Below, piece by piece: positions 1 to 9,916 of a stretch of DNA of 32,314 bases. The notes under the pieces are model-generated. The model was not told the origin of the DNA, made no database searches, and saw only the letters and a list, made by a program, of their open reading frames with translations. Numbering within the stretch: position 1 is the first letter of the stretch; each line of letters opens with the position of its first letter. Location: the NCBI GenBank assembly GCA_024195585.1, contig SWBL01000453.1:1-32314 (forward strand), in the 5' to 3' direction. The position numbers and the translations under genes were made by a program. This DNA comes from Aureobasidium sp. EXF-3400 (Eukaryota > Ascomycota > Dothideomycetes > Dothideales > Saccotheciaceae).

Positions 1-1336
1 TCTTCTCCCAGGTGAACTCGATGGGGTAGTTGCAGATGTCGTGGATGGAGAAGTCGCGGACACGGAAAACGGGGGAGAGGATAGCGCAGGCGAAGGCGGA
101 ACCACGGGCGATGGCCTCGTCGGCGTTGAGGGTGAAGGACAATTGCTTGCCGAAGAACTCCTGGATGGAGGCCTTGAGGGCGGGGACACGGGTGCAGCCA
201 CCAACAAGCTCGATAGTGTCAATGTCCTCAACCTTCAGCTTGGCCTCAGCAAGAGCCTGCTCAAGAGGAGCAGTGCTGCGAGCGAGAAGGGGCTTCATGA
301 TCTCCTCGAGCTCCTCTCTCTTGAGGAAACCGCGGACATCGACATCGTTCATCAAAGACTCAATGTTGATGGGGGCACCGGCGTTGGCGGACAGAACCTT
401 CTTCAGCTTCTCGCAAGCGGCAACAACACGGAGCTTGGCCTTGGGGTTCTCGTTGATGTCAACCTTGAACTTCTCCTTGAACTCGGCGGCAAAGTGGTCA
501 ACGATGGCCTTGTCGAAGTTGCGACCACCGAAGTGACGGTCGTAGGCGGTCGAGATGACCTTGAGCTCTCCCTTGCGGAACTCAACAATGGAGACTGTGT
601 AGTTGCTGTGACCAATATCGATGAAGGCGACTCTCTTGGGCTTCTCGTCGGGGCCGGGCATATCGGTCTTGGTGATACCCCAGCCGAGGGCGGTAGCGGT
701 GGTCTCGTTGATCAAACGCAGAATCTTGAGGCCAGAGATCTCAGCGGCATCGATGATAGCTCTTCTTTGAGCATCGGTGTACCAGGCAGGAACGGCGATG
801 ACCATGTCGTTGACGGGAAGCTTGAGCTCGGCAGAAGCGGTCTGCTTGGCCCTTGTGAGGAACATGGCAGTGAGCTGAGTAGCGGTGAACTGCTCCTTCT
901 TGCCCTGGTATGAGACCTCGGCACCGACCTGGCCGTTGATATCGACCAGCTTGCACGAGACGTGTTCTTGCTCAATGGCGACATCGGGGTCATTTAGCGA
1001 TCGGCCAGCGAGGCGAGTGAGGGATCCGACGGTGTTCTTGAGGTTGGAAACTTCCTGTGTCTTTGCGGTCTCACCGAGGTAGCGAGACTTGGGGCCGAAA
1101 CCAACGAGGGCGGGAGTTGCGCGGTTCGAGACTTCGTTTGTGATAACATCGACACCACGGTTTCTAGCAACAGCCTGTTGCGCGACGTGTTAGTGACTTG
1201 TCGGGCGCATAGTCGATAGTCACGCAGACTTACAATCACGGCATTTTGGGTACCAAAGTCGAGACCGACGACACTGGGCGCAAGAGGTCAGTTTTGGATG
1301 CATATGTGGCGGCCAAAGGGTGCAAACTCACGACAT
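1..1336 (-). CDS. Hsp110/Hsp88 (Sse1-type) chaperone, N-terminal part, cut by window edge
   Basis: Model: join(1..1174, 1234..1273, 1332..1336) on the minus strand. The C-terminal part lies off the window; about 406 residues are visible. The protein starts MSVVGLDFGTQNAVIAVARN, and continues with NEVSNRATPALVGFGPKSRY and FIDIGHSNYTVSIVEF. These match the ATPase domain of the Hsp110 branch (yeast Sse1/2, Neurospora Hsp88) better than canonical Hsp70, for example FGPKSRYLGE in place of the Hsp70 phosphate-loop wording. Known role of the family: cytosolic nucleotide exchange factor for Hsp70 and holdase. Two introns interrupt the start. The first coding exon is only five bases (ATGTC), followed by a GTGAGT donor; the second intron has a GTAAGT donor. 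The visible part has no internal stop. Residues after about 406 (the peptide-binding-like and C-terminal domains) cannot be assessed. Confidence 0.92.
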
Positions 1337-1713
1337 GATGGATGTGTAGTCTGTGGTGATAAAAAGAACTTTTGTATGGGTCAAACAGGAGTCGTCTATA
1401 TGGCGACAAGGGGTATCTCAATCAAAGAAAAATACGCTTGAATAGTCTGGAGAGATTGCAGAGGGTAGGTGGGATAGAGGGGCTCCTTCAGTAGCGCTGT
1501 CGTCGGTTGGGACCCAAAACACGATTTTTTCGAATCTTCTCGGCGTTTCGAGACGCACGGTCGTCGAGTGACGTTGGACTAAACATGGCGTGTTGCTGGG
1601 GGTACGACCCGGACTGGATCTGCCAATCGACGACAACATGGTCAACGTGTCGTTTTATGCGAATATTTACTGACAGACATCGAGCTACAGGTCTCTCTCT
1701 GATATTCATTGGG

Positions 1714-1721
1714 CTTTTATA
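1714..1721 (-). promoter_or_regulatory. TATA-like box of the Hsp88 gene
   Basis: On the minus strand this reads TATAAAAG, a full match to the TATA consensus. It lies about 380 bases upstream of the chaperone ATG, which would give a 5' leader of roughly 350 bases. Assignment is by motif and position only. Confidence 0.45.
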
Positions 1722-1880
1722 GAGTTAGGTCACTTGTGGGTTGCTTTGATGGCTTTTGCAATGATATCAAGGTCTTGATCCAAATCCAGGCATTGAATGG
1801 TGCGTTGCTTCATCGTTCCGTCACAATTGGTAGAACAATGTGTCAAAACAGTACTTTTGTACAAGTGTTTCTAGTAGCCC

Positions 1881-1890
1881 GTTCTAGAAG
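1881..1890. promoter_or_regulatory. Heat-shock-element-like palindrome
   Basis: The sequence GTTCTAGAAG is a perfect nTTCnnGAAn pair, the minimal HSF-binding arrangement. It sits about 160 bases upstream of the TATA-like box of the Hsp88 gene, a sensible place for heat induction. A third unit in correct phase is not evident, so it would be a weak element on its own. Confidence 0.4.
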
Positions 1891-1946
1891 TGAGAGCCGG
1901 CATAGGTCTCAATCCCAGTTCAATCCAGATTGTCAGACACGTCCTC

Positions 1947-2599
1947 TCATTTACCATCCACCTGCACCTTGGCGGCCTTGTCAGCAGAACCGGCCAACCT
2001 ATCCAATGCTTCTCCATCCGCTCTCAAAGTAACCCAATCCTCCATCTGCTCAGCCCCCAGCATCTTGTAAAAGTCCAAAGATGGCTTGTTCCACTTCAAG
2101 CAACACCACTCCAGTCTCTTGCCACCAATCCTCTTGACTTCCTTTGCCAACGCACCAATAAGCAACTTTCCATATCCCTTGTTGCGGTGTTCGGGGAGCA
2201 CAAATAGATCCTCTAGGTAGACGCCTGGTGCTGCCCACCAAGTCGAGTAGTTGTTGAAGTACAATCCCATGCCTGCTACCTCGTCTTCAGGCGTGCGAAT
2301 CAAGAGTACTTTGGCATAGCCGGGTCCAGATGGGGGTTCACCTCGCGCAGGTGCAAAACATAGAGTTGATGCCAGACCTTCCTCGGTTGCATGGCATGAT
2401 GAGAGGGCCTTTTCGTAGTCGGCGAGTGCACGGATAAGGCTCAAGATGTGTGGCACGTCTGATACATTCATCAGTACATGGGTTTATATAAGATAGGCGA
2501 TGAGTGCAATGATATATATTCAACGACTACTCGTGCTTAGGTGGTGTTCATTGACTTACCTTCGCGAGTTGCATGGCTAATGCTAGGTTGGTTGGACAT
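1947..2599 (-). CDS. GNAT N-acetyltransferase, spermidine/spermine (SSAT)-like
   Basis: Model: join(1947..2458, 2560..2599), 183 residues. An intronless reading starting at 2471 is possible, but a short upstream exon (MSNQPSISHATRE) with a GTAAGT donor, a TACTGAT branch point and a TCAG acceptor joins in phase to DVPHIL. This restores the usual family N-terminus (..ATREDVPHI..). The acetyl-CoA pyrophosphate loop is RNKGYG (about residues 105-110), preceded by YLEDLFVLPEH and followed by KWNKPSLDFYKMLGA, the pattern of SSAT-type and thialysine acetyltransferases. Such enzymes transfer acetyl from acetyl-CoA to a primary amine of polyamines or lysine analogues; they are usually cytosolic. The exact substrate cannot be told from sequence. 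Confidence 0.88.
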
Positions 2600-3488
2600 G
2601 ATTGTGGTTTTTACACTTGTAGGGTTGAGCAAGAGATGTCTTCAAAAGCGTTCGAGTAAGTTATGTGTCGTCAAGAATATAGAGAGCGACTTCAGGTCAA
2701 TGAATAGCAATGGATTGGAGAAAAAAAGGACGCCCTGTTCATGACATGTAGACATAAATATTGACCATTGCCCCGGATTCTTGGCAGTGACATCGCGGGA
2801 GGCTCTTACGCTTTTCACCTCCGTGTGAACCCAACAGGGTTGGTGATGCCCATGTGAATGTGTGTTCCTCGTAATTTCGAAAACCACTTGTACGTTGTAT
2901 GTATTCTACGAGATAGCTTCCAAGCTGTTGAATTTTCAGATTACGCGTTGGATTGGCATATCTGGATTCCAGGATGGTGGAGCTCAATCAAACCGGGAGT
3001 GTGCATCATAGGTACTATAACCAACCTTGCGACTACAGTCCAGGCATGAACGAAGCAAGCTCTGCTTTTCTGTCTTGACAGCAATGTATCAGAGAGTCCA
3101 CTTGACCAGACTAGCTGGCAGATGTTACATCTGTACAAATCATCCCTATGATATAGCCTGTTAGCAATGGCTTCTACGAAAAGAAATGGTGTAGTCATAT
3201 ATCGGTGACCAGAGAGCCAATGAGTCAGGTTGTCAGAGATGTATTTATCGTCAAGGTTGTTCAGACAATGTAGATAAGTATTCGTAAGATCTGTTCATCA
3301 TACAATGGCTCTCACGTAGAAGAAACAAAAGAGGGACACTGACCTGTTAAGAGTATGGGTGGTGTATACTCTGCCGGGAGACAATTTCGACAACGTGCAA
3401 CTGCGGCTTCGATGGTGGTCTGCTAAGACTCTTCAAGCATACAACGATCACGGTATGCTGCTACAAAAATTCTGATGATCAGATGAAA
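2600..3488. other. Gene-free spacer
   Basis: About 890 bases between the acetyltransferase start and the LYR gene stop. The only open frames are short (under 90 codons), overlap on both strands and resemble nothing I know. It should hold the acetyltransferase promoter. No repeat or RNA gene was seen. Confidence 0.5.
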
Positions 3489-4535
3489 TCATGTCTTACT
3501 CAGTGTGGCTTCTTCAGTAGCGTTTGCGATCTTGGCTTGGTTCAGAACATCGCAACCCCATTGGATTGACCACTTTTCGGACTTTGCATCCCATGACATG
3601 ACGGGGCATTGCGCAAAGACTGTGGCCCAGCATCTCCTCATAGAGCGCGCAGTGAGCTCTCGGGCATGTATAGAGTTTGCAACATTGTCGAGGACAACTT
3701 GAGGAGAGTTGAGGCGAACGAGACCAAGCGCACGCTCGAGTGACGATGGCAAGCTGACCCCTCCTGCAGGCATAGGGCGACGGGGAGTTGGACCTTGGAA
3801 CTTGATCTTACCCAGCGCAAGATCTCTCAAACGCTCCCACTCTTCTACAGGAAGAGGTACAATTGTCCGGTCCAAGACAGAAGCATACCAGTCCCGGGTT
3901 ATTTTGGCGATGCGCTTCTTGGGCATGGGCCTCTCCCAACTGTTCGTCTCAGGAATCTTCATAGTCCATGATCGGATCTGAGGACGAACAGTAGTAGGCG
4001 GAGAAGCCAGTTTTTGTGAGTCAAGGAGGGCGATGTGCTGGGGAGAAAGCTTCGGTAAAGTGTCAGGCTTGAGGTGGACATCGGCTGGCGGCTTGTACTG
4101 AAAGTCACGCAGTATCTCATGTCGTCTCTTGCCAATGCGGGCATAGGTCAAATGAAGAAGCTTGAGCAGGGGCTTGAGTTCTCCTTGGTTCGCACGGCGG
4201 AGTTCAGAGAGGGATTTCCGGGCATTGTCGAGCTGTGGATGTCTTCGTTGTATCAAGATGTCATCAGGTTTCTGTCCAGGAGAATATTCTCGGAAGCGGG
4301 CAGTAGCATGGGTAGCTACGAATATACGAGCTTGTTGGTCGGGAAGATAGGTTGATTCACGCAGGATTGCGCGCAGCAGATGTCGAGCCTCATTGCATTG
4401 TTGGATTGTGAAGAGCGGCGGCATTTGGTGTGGCTGGTTTGCAGGCGCCGCGCTGGCCGTCGCAGTAAATTTGGCGAGGCGGCGTGCCAAAAGTTTAGTC
4501 CCGGTGGACACAAGTCTTCGCCGAAAGCTGTGCAT
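3489..4535 (-). CDS. Mitochondrial LYR-motif protein, Cup1-like
   Basis: Single-exon frame of 348 residues from the preferred start at 4535; the frame stays open to an earlier ATG at 4619 (376 residues). The downstream ATG is preferred for three reasons. It has G at -3, whereas the 4619 ATG has C. It immediately begins an arginine-rich, acid-free presequence (MHSFRRRLVSTGTKLLARRL), typical of matrix import. And the 4619 ATG overlaps the start codon of the divergent uS4m gene. An LYR-type helix is seen in ARHLLRAILRESTYL followed by ARFREYS. LYR proteins act as adaptors in Fe-S delivery and respiratory complex assembly with acyl carrier protein. Assignment to the Cup1-like fungal subgroup is inference from overall length and the long C-terminal extension. 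Confidence 0.72.
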   Translation of the reverse strand: MHSFRRRLVSTGTKLLARRLAKFTATASAAPANQPHQMPPLFTIQQCNEARHLLRAILRESTYLPDQQARIFVATHATARFREYSPGQKPDDILIQRRHPQLDNARKSLSELRRANQGELKPLLKLLHLTYARIGKRRHEILRDFQYKPPADVHLKPDTLPKLSPQHIALLDSQKLASPPTTVRPQIRSWTMKIPETNSWERPMPKKRIAKITRDWYASVLDRTIVPLPVEEWERLRDLALGKIKFQGPTPRRPMPAGGVSLPSSLERALGLVRLNSPQVVLDNVANSIHARELTARSMRRCWATVFAQCPVMSWDAKSEKWSIQWGCDVLNQAKIANATEEATLSKT

Positions 4536-4617
4536 GCCGTCCTGGGCGAATTTCGAGATGATACCAGCCGTCGCTGTCAATTGATTGTATTGTATCTGCT
4601 TTGCGCCCACACTCGCC

Positions 4618-6024
4618 ATGCGTAAGAGGTTTCACGGTCTGAAGAAACCTGTATGCTGCTCTTGCTCTGTCCTCTCGCTGCCCCGCTGACAATGCGCAGA
4701 AAGTCCGAGCCGACTGGTCAAAATGGACTCTCTATAACATCTCGCGCCTACAAACCCCACCAGCCCGCTCAAAGACCTTCTTCCAGCAGAAATGGTTGGC
4801 AAAATCTCTGACCCGTGCCTATCACGGTGAACAAATCCGCGAAGGAAAATGGACCCGCATGTTCGATCGTCGCCTCCCGGCCGTCGTTCCCATGGACTAC
4901 AAACTCCTCGCCCGTACAGATGGTTCTGAGCAAGCACAAGGTCGTGGTTCTGGTCTCAACATCACAATAAAAAAAGATGATTCGGATGGTGAACAGAGAG
5001 AGTCGAAGCCGCAAAGGACTCCCTACATGCACATGACATATTTCCCGACTGAACGCAGACTGGACACTGCTGTTTGGCGTGCTCTGTTCGCCAGTAGTGC
5101 CCGTCAAGCAAGACAATTCGTCGTTCACGGCTCCGTAAAGGTCAATGGAAAGAAGGTACTGACATTGTTCAAATCATCATCTACTTCTCAGGCTAACATA
5201 TTTAGATGGTGCACCCTGGTTACCTTCTCAACCCCGGCGACATGTTCTCGGTAGATCCTGAGCGTGTTCTTTACGCTACCGGCGCACGCAAGCACAACAA
5301 GAACACCCCAGACACACTCCAAGGTCGTGAAGAGCCCGAGCAGGTTGAACAGATTGTGGATGAGGATGCTGAGGATGTTTCCGAAGAGTCTGAGGCCAAG
5401 GACGCAGCAAAGGCGGCCGCCAAAGCCGCCAAAACGATTCCATCAGCCGATGAGGACCCCAAGGCTGCTCTCAAGTCGTTGCTTGCTCGTGCACAAGACA
5501 TCACCAAGGAAAGCAAAGAAGGCTTGTCTGGCAAGCGCAAGCAGGATCTACGCGCCTTTGCCAAGTCTGTCAAGCAAACCATGTCTCGCCTACGACCTTC
5601 TGGACTTATGAAGCCCGGTACCGAGACTATCGACACACTGGAGGAGACGCTGAAGGCCATCGCCGCAAAGGTGCCTGTTGAAGACGCACCAGCCGAGGCA
5701 GCGCTGCCCGACCAACAACAAAAGCCAGTCAAGAGAGAGGACGCATTCCGTGCACGCAAGGACGCCGAGCTACTGCACGCCGCACTTGCACGGGCAAACG
5801 AGAACCCGATCGATGCATCAAAGCCTTATGCCACACCATGGAGGCCGCGTGAGTTCATGAGTGCATTTGCATTCATCCCGCGATACCTCGAAGTCAACCA
5901 GAAGATCTGCAGCGCCGTGTACCTCCGTCACCCAGTTGCTAGACCTGGATTGGCAGAAGTGCCTACACCGTTTGCCAATGAGACAATGGCTCTTGCATTC
6001 AACTGGTACCTTCGCAGACGTTGA
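4618..6024 (+). CDS. NAM9: Mitochondrial small-subunit ribosomal protein uS4m
   Basis: Model: join(4618..4650, 4700..5155, 5206..6024), 435 residues. Exon 1 encodes [11 protein letters not shown]. Intron 1 has a GTATGC donor and a CTGAC branch; intron 2 is 50 bases with a CTAAC branch and ends TTTAG. The S4 RNA-binding domain is split by intron 2: [20 protein letters not shown] and [13 protein letters not shown] lie before it, [20 protein letters not shown] after it. The C-terminus ([19 protein letters not shown] and the final WYLRRR) is characteristic of fungal NAM9. A basic, alanine-rich and acidic linker of about 200 residues separates the two. The protein binds small-subunit rRNA early in mitoribosome assembly. 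The gene is divergent from the LYR gene, another mitochondrial protein, with essentially no spacer. Confidence 0.93.
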
Positions 6025-6517
6025 AGGAATTGCTTCAGCTTGTACATGATCAGGATCGATTGGGGCGGCGTTAAATGCACATCTATGTACTATAGTGAAC
6101 GGAATAGGAAAGCGGCCAAAATGTCATGAGCCAATTGGCCTGTCTCCGTGATATACAGTGAACACCTTAACGTGCTGTCTCAAGAAGCTGAAGAGTCCCC
6201 CTGAAAATCTGCGAGAGATCGATCGATCAGTCAGAAATACACTTTGATAGTGCTATCGTCGCGACTTGTGCCAGAACCGACGAGCCAATAGGAGTACAGA
6301 TCCGGTCTGGGCACGGGCCGAGGCACGGACCAGTCGAGCAACGCGAACACGTCCAACGCTGTATCTCGCGACTTGCGCATCTTGCTGAGCCGAGCACTTT
6401 AGACATGAGAGCTGACACTTTTGCTGCCTTTCTCGACACAATTTGTTCTGCATACACACTGCCTAGAAGCGACAAGCCGTTCTCAGTATAGTCGCCAGTG
6501 AGAGGCAACTAGCCAAT
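6025..6517. other. Spacer and 5' region of the MBP1-type gene
   Basis: This stretch of 493 bases lies between two plus-strand genes. No coding frame is supported. An SCB-like core, CGCGAA, lies at 6342-6347, which could allow feedback by MBF/SBF-type factors; a single six-base hit is weak evidence. Confidence 0.4.
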
Positions 6518-9159
6518 ATGGCCCATCACACGAACCGCACTCCGCAAGACGCAAGCCATTACTCGATGCCATACGGCTCACAAACAGCTCAATATGCCGT
6601 CACCCAGTCACCAGGCATGGCTCAGACTTTCAAGGCTCTACAGGATGCTGGATACGGCCAAGGAGCTTCAGCAGCTGCTCCCCAGCTAGGCAACATGCGT
6701 CCCACATTTGAGAAGCCCACCATCTACACCGTGAGGAACTTTGTCTCCCAATGTCACTGATAACCAACTGACAGTGAAGCTAGGCTGTATACTCCGGTGT
6801 CCAGGTCTACGAAATGGAAGTGAACAACATTGCCTGCATGCGACGACGCTCAGACGGCTGGTTGAATGCCACTCAAATCCTCAAAGTTGCCGGCGTCGAC
6901 AAGGGAAAGCGTACAAAAGTTCTGGAGAAGGAAATTCTGCCTGGCGAGCACGAGAAGGTCCAAGGTGGATATGGCAAATACCAAGGCACCTGGATCACCT
7001 ATCGCAGAGGCCGCGAGTTCTGCCGTCAGTACGGTGTCGAGGATCTGCTTCTTCCCTTGCTGGAACACGACCTTGATGGCTCCGGTGCCGGCCAGACTAC
7101 CGAGACGCCGACCAAGGAACAAGCCATGGCCGCCAACAGGAAGAGATTCTACGCCGCGGGCGCTCAAGAGAGGAATGGCCCACCTGCCTCAAACACTTTC
7201 TTCCAGAACATCTCCTCCATGTCGTCTGTTGCTCTTGCCGCTCTGAACAAGGCCGCTCGGCTTAACTCGCCAGTGCGTCCGAGTCATATGAGACGCTCTT
7301 CCCAACAACAGAACACTTCTCACAGTCACCTGGCCGACGCCAGCTACCATAACAGCCAACCTGTCGATACATCCTATACCCAAAGCGCTGCATGGAGACA
7401 GGCACCCGGCGGTGAACCACCTAGGAAGCGTATGAGGCCTAATGACGAGATTCCTGTGGATGCTTCCATCATGTCGCTCGACCCTACAGAGCCTGGAGAA
7501 TCGTTCCTTCAAAGTACCCAGCAGTACCTCGAAGAAAATGTCAATGGTTCGGATGAGCCCGTCACACTGCCTCCATTACCAGTTCCCATGGGCATTGACG
7601 AAGAGAACAAACGTCTGTTACTCCTCGATCTCTTCGCCGAATCTTCTAGACAGGACTTTGCTTCACACCCAGCACTTCTGTCCCTATCGTCACAAGATCT
7701 GGACATACCTCTGGATCCGTCAGCGAACACTGCTCTACATTGGGCTGCAACACTTTCGAGAGTGCCGTTACTACGACTGCTTATCCAGAAGGGCGCAAAC
7801 ATATTCAGGGGAAATGCTGCAGGACAAAGTGCTCTGATATCGGCCGTCCTGGTTAACAACTGCTGCGAGCACTCCTCTTTCCCTGACGTGCTGGAGCTTT
7901 TAAGTCCTTTGATCGAGGTAAGAGATGCTCAAGCGCGTACTATTCTTCACCACATTGCCGTGTCTTGTGGCATCAAAGGTCGAGCCCCTAGCAGCAAGTA
8001 TTATCTTGAGGCTTTGTTGGAATTTTTGGTTCGCAGCGTATCCAAGCCTGCACCAACTGAAAATGGATCTGCAACCCCTGGACAAGCAGGAAAAGAGCGA
8101 ATGAACCTGATGCGCTTCCTTACGCATATAGTAAATGCGCGAGATAAGGCAGGCAATACTGCTCTGAATCTCGCTGCCAGAATCGGTAACAGAGGTATCA
8201 TTCAGCAGCTCTTAGAAGTCAAGGCCGACCCAACCATTCCCAATCAAAAAGGCATCACAGCCCGTGATTTTGGTGTAGGTGTCGAAGACGAGAACGGACA
8301 AGCCAACGTCGGTTTCAACAACCCATCAAACATCGATCCAATCTTTTCCCAAGCGCAAGCACTTAACCGGCCGCCGTCTCAGAACACAACCACGGAAGGT
8401 GCAAACGAAAAGGAAACAACACCCGTCTCCAACACAAACATCATCGAGGAGCAGAACCAGGATGTCATATCTTCACTAACGAGCATGCTTACTGCAAACC
8501 TCGCTCAACACAAACAGCTACTCGCCGAGAAGACCACTCAAATCGACAAGCTCAACGTGCAAATACAAGAGTTGTCAGCAGTAGCAAAGACAGAAAGCGA
8601 CCAACTAGCAACTCTTCAGCGTCGTGCCAAGTCTCGTAGCGAAGCTCAGTCAAAGATCGCAAACCTCAAACGCATTCTGGAAGAACGTCACCGTAACGGC
8701 AGAAAGGTCACAAAGACAAACACTGTAGTAGGAGATGCAGACAACTCTGTCTCCTCTGTGCTCGCAATCACCGACAAACTACCCTCAGACATTTCTGATC
8801 CAGCACAAGCAGTGCAACAATTGGCACCTGCACTCCAACATCAAGTTCTGCACGACACACCTTCTGTTGCCGAACTTCGCACTCTCAAGAAAATCTACGA
8901 GACGAACAACGATCGTCTACAACAACAATCCACGCAGTTGAAATCACGCTCGTCACAGCTCGAACACTTGTACCGTAAAGTCGTGTCACTGTGTACTGGT
9001 GTTGCAGAAGACAAAGTTGAAGATCAACTAGGTGCGCTTCTGGCGGCTGTGGAGTCAGAGAAAGGAGCATTAGGTAGAGAAGAAGCAGGTAGAGTTAGAG
9101 AGTTTTTGATTAAGGTTGAGGGAGTCGGTGGTGGTAGCGAGGTCGCTGCTGCTGTGTAA
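6518..9159 (+). CDS. MBP1-type APSES/ankyrin transcription factor (MBF DNA-binding subunit)
   Basis: Model: join(6518..6730, 6784..9159), 862 residues, one 53-base intron that splits the DNA-binding domain. Spliced, the protein runs ..KPTIYT|AVYSGVQVYEM, then DGWLNATQILKVAG, KRTKVLEKEI and EKVQGGYGKYQGTWI: the APSES/KilA-N fold (about residues 67-175) in Mbp1/Res form. A basic nuclear-localisation-like segment PPRKRMRP lies near residue 285. Ankyrin repeats span about 383-571 (NTALHWAATLSRVPLLRLLI; GNTALNLAARIGNRGIIQQL). A predicted coiled coil of about 85 residues follows (about 634-718). Known role of the family: binding ACGCGT (MCB) boxes with a Swi6-type partner to drive G1/S genes. Presence of both APSES and ankyrins rules out the StuA type; ankyrin-only Swi6 is ruled out by the intact APSES domain. 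Confidence 0.93.
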
Positions 9160-9916
9160 AAAGAAGGGGGATCGAGAGTCTATACGGGAAGGAACGGTAG
9201 GAGCATCAATCGCATAGCGAGGGTCATGGCGTAGGCATTAGGCATTGCTTTGATTGAGATGAGAGAATTGCTTTCAAATGTCTTTGCTCTTTGTGCGTGA
9301 TGTGTATCCATTCCATCGTCGAATAACTTTGTTTGCAGTCGAGCTCTGAACTTGTAACGGCAAGCGCGCGTTGCGTAGCTACCACACTAAGCAGTTTTTC
9401 TTGCACGCCAGCTAACAACGCACATCCGTCGTTGACCGAGGGATTCGACCCGAAGATTGACCAGCTCTTGCAAACGAACAAGCCTGTCCGTCGCTCCCTC
9501 TGCTGCTGCCCTAGAGACTATTCCTTCACACTTCCCAGGCCGTATCCCTGTGGACTCTGTGCCACTGCCAATCTTCATCAACTCGATACTCAATGGATAC
9601 GACGATATTTTTCATTCATGCAAACGATCTATCTTTAGTATTCAAGATAACCGAGTATTGAGCTTTCATATGCGGACGTCTGAGCGGATCAATCAATTTG
9701 AAACATGAGGTCCTTGCAGTAGTTCGATTTGGAAAGTCTTGTCGGCTCGAAAAGGAAAGACACAGAAATCTCTATTGGATGATGTGAGCAGGGGTGTGAG
9801 TACTAGAGACTAGAGATATCAAGTTGATTTTGCTGGAAGAGAAATCTATTGTTTCAAAAAAATCTAGAAATGTACAAGTGTGATCTTATTAGAATACTAT
9901 CAACTACCTTAAGCGC
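9160..9916. other. Convergent 3' spacer
   Basis: This spacer of 757 bases lies between the ends of the MBP1-type gene (+) and the tannase-family gene (-), so it should hold two 3' UTRs and terminators. Only short overlapping open frames without recognisable content are seen. No repeat or RNA gene was found. Confidence 0.5.

Larger units (their letters stand above)
1337..1946. other. Spacer upstream of the Hsp88 gene
   Basis: This 610-base spacer lies between two minus-strand genes. No credible coding frame is seen. It carries the presumed promoter and long 5' leader of the chaperone gene, including a TATA-like box and a heat-shock-element-like inverted repeat that are listed separately. A second two-unit motif, cGAAtcTTCt, lies at 1531-1540, inside the presumed leader. 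Confidence 0.5.

Noticed and set aside
41..913. Open frame of 290 codons on the plus strand opposite the Hsp88 gene.
   Set aside because: It is exactly antisense to a clear Hsp110-family coding exon, and its Gly/Leu/Val/Asp-rich translation is what biased codon use produces on the opposite strand.
6227..6508. Minus-strand frame of 93 codons upstream of the MBP1-type gene.
   Set aside because: No family resemblance, Cys/Ser/Arg-rich composition and no splice or promoter support; more likely promoter DNA.
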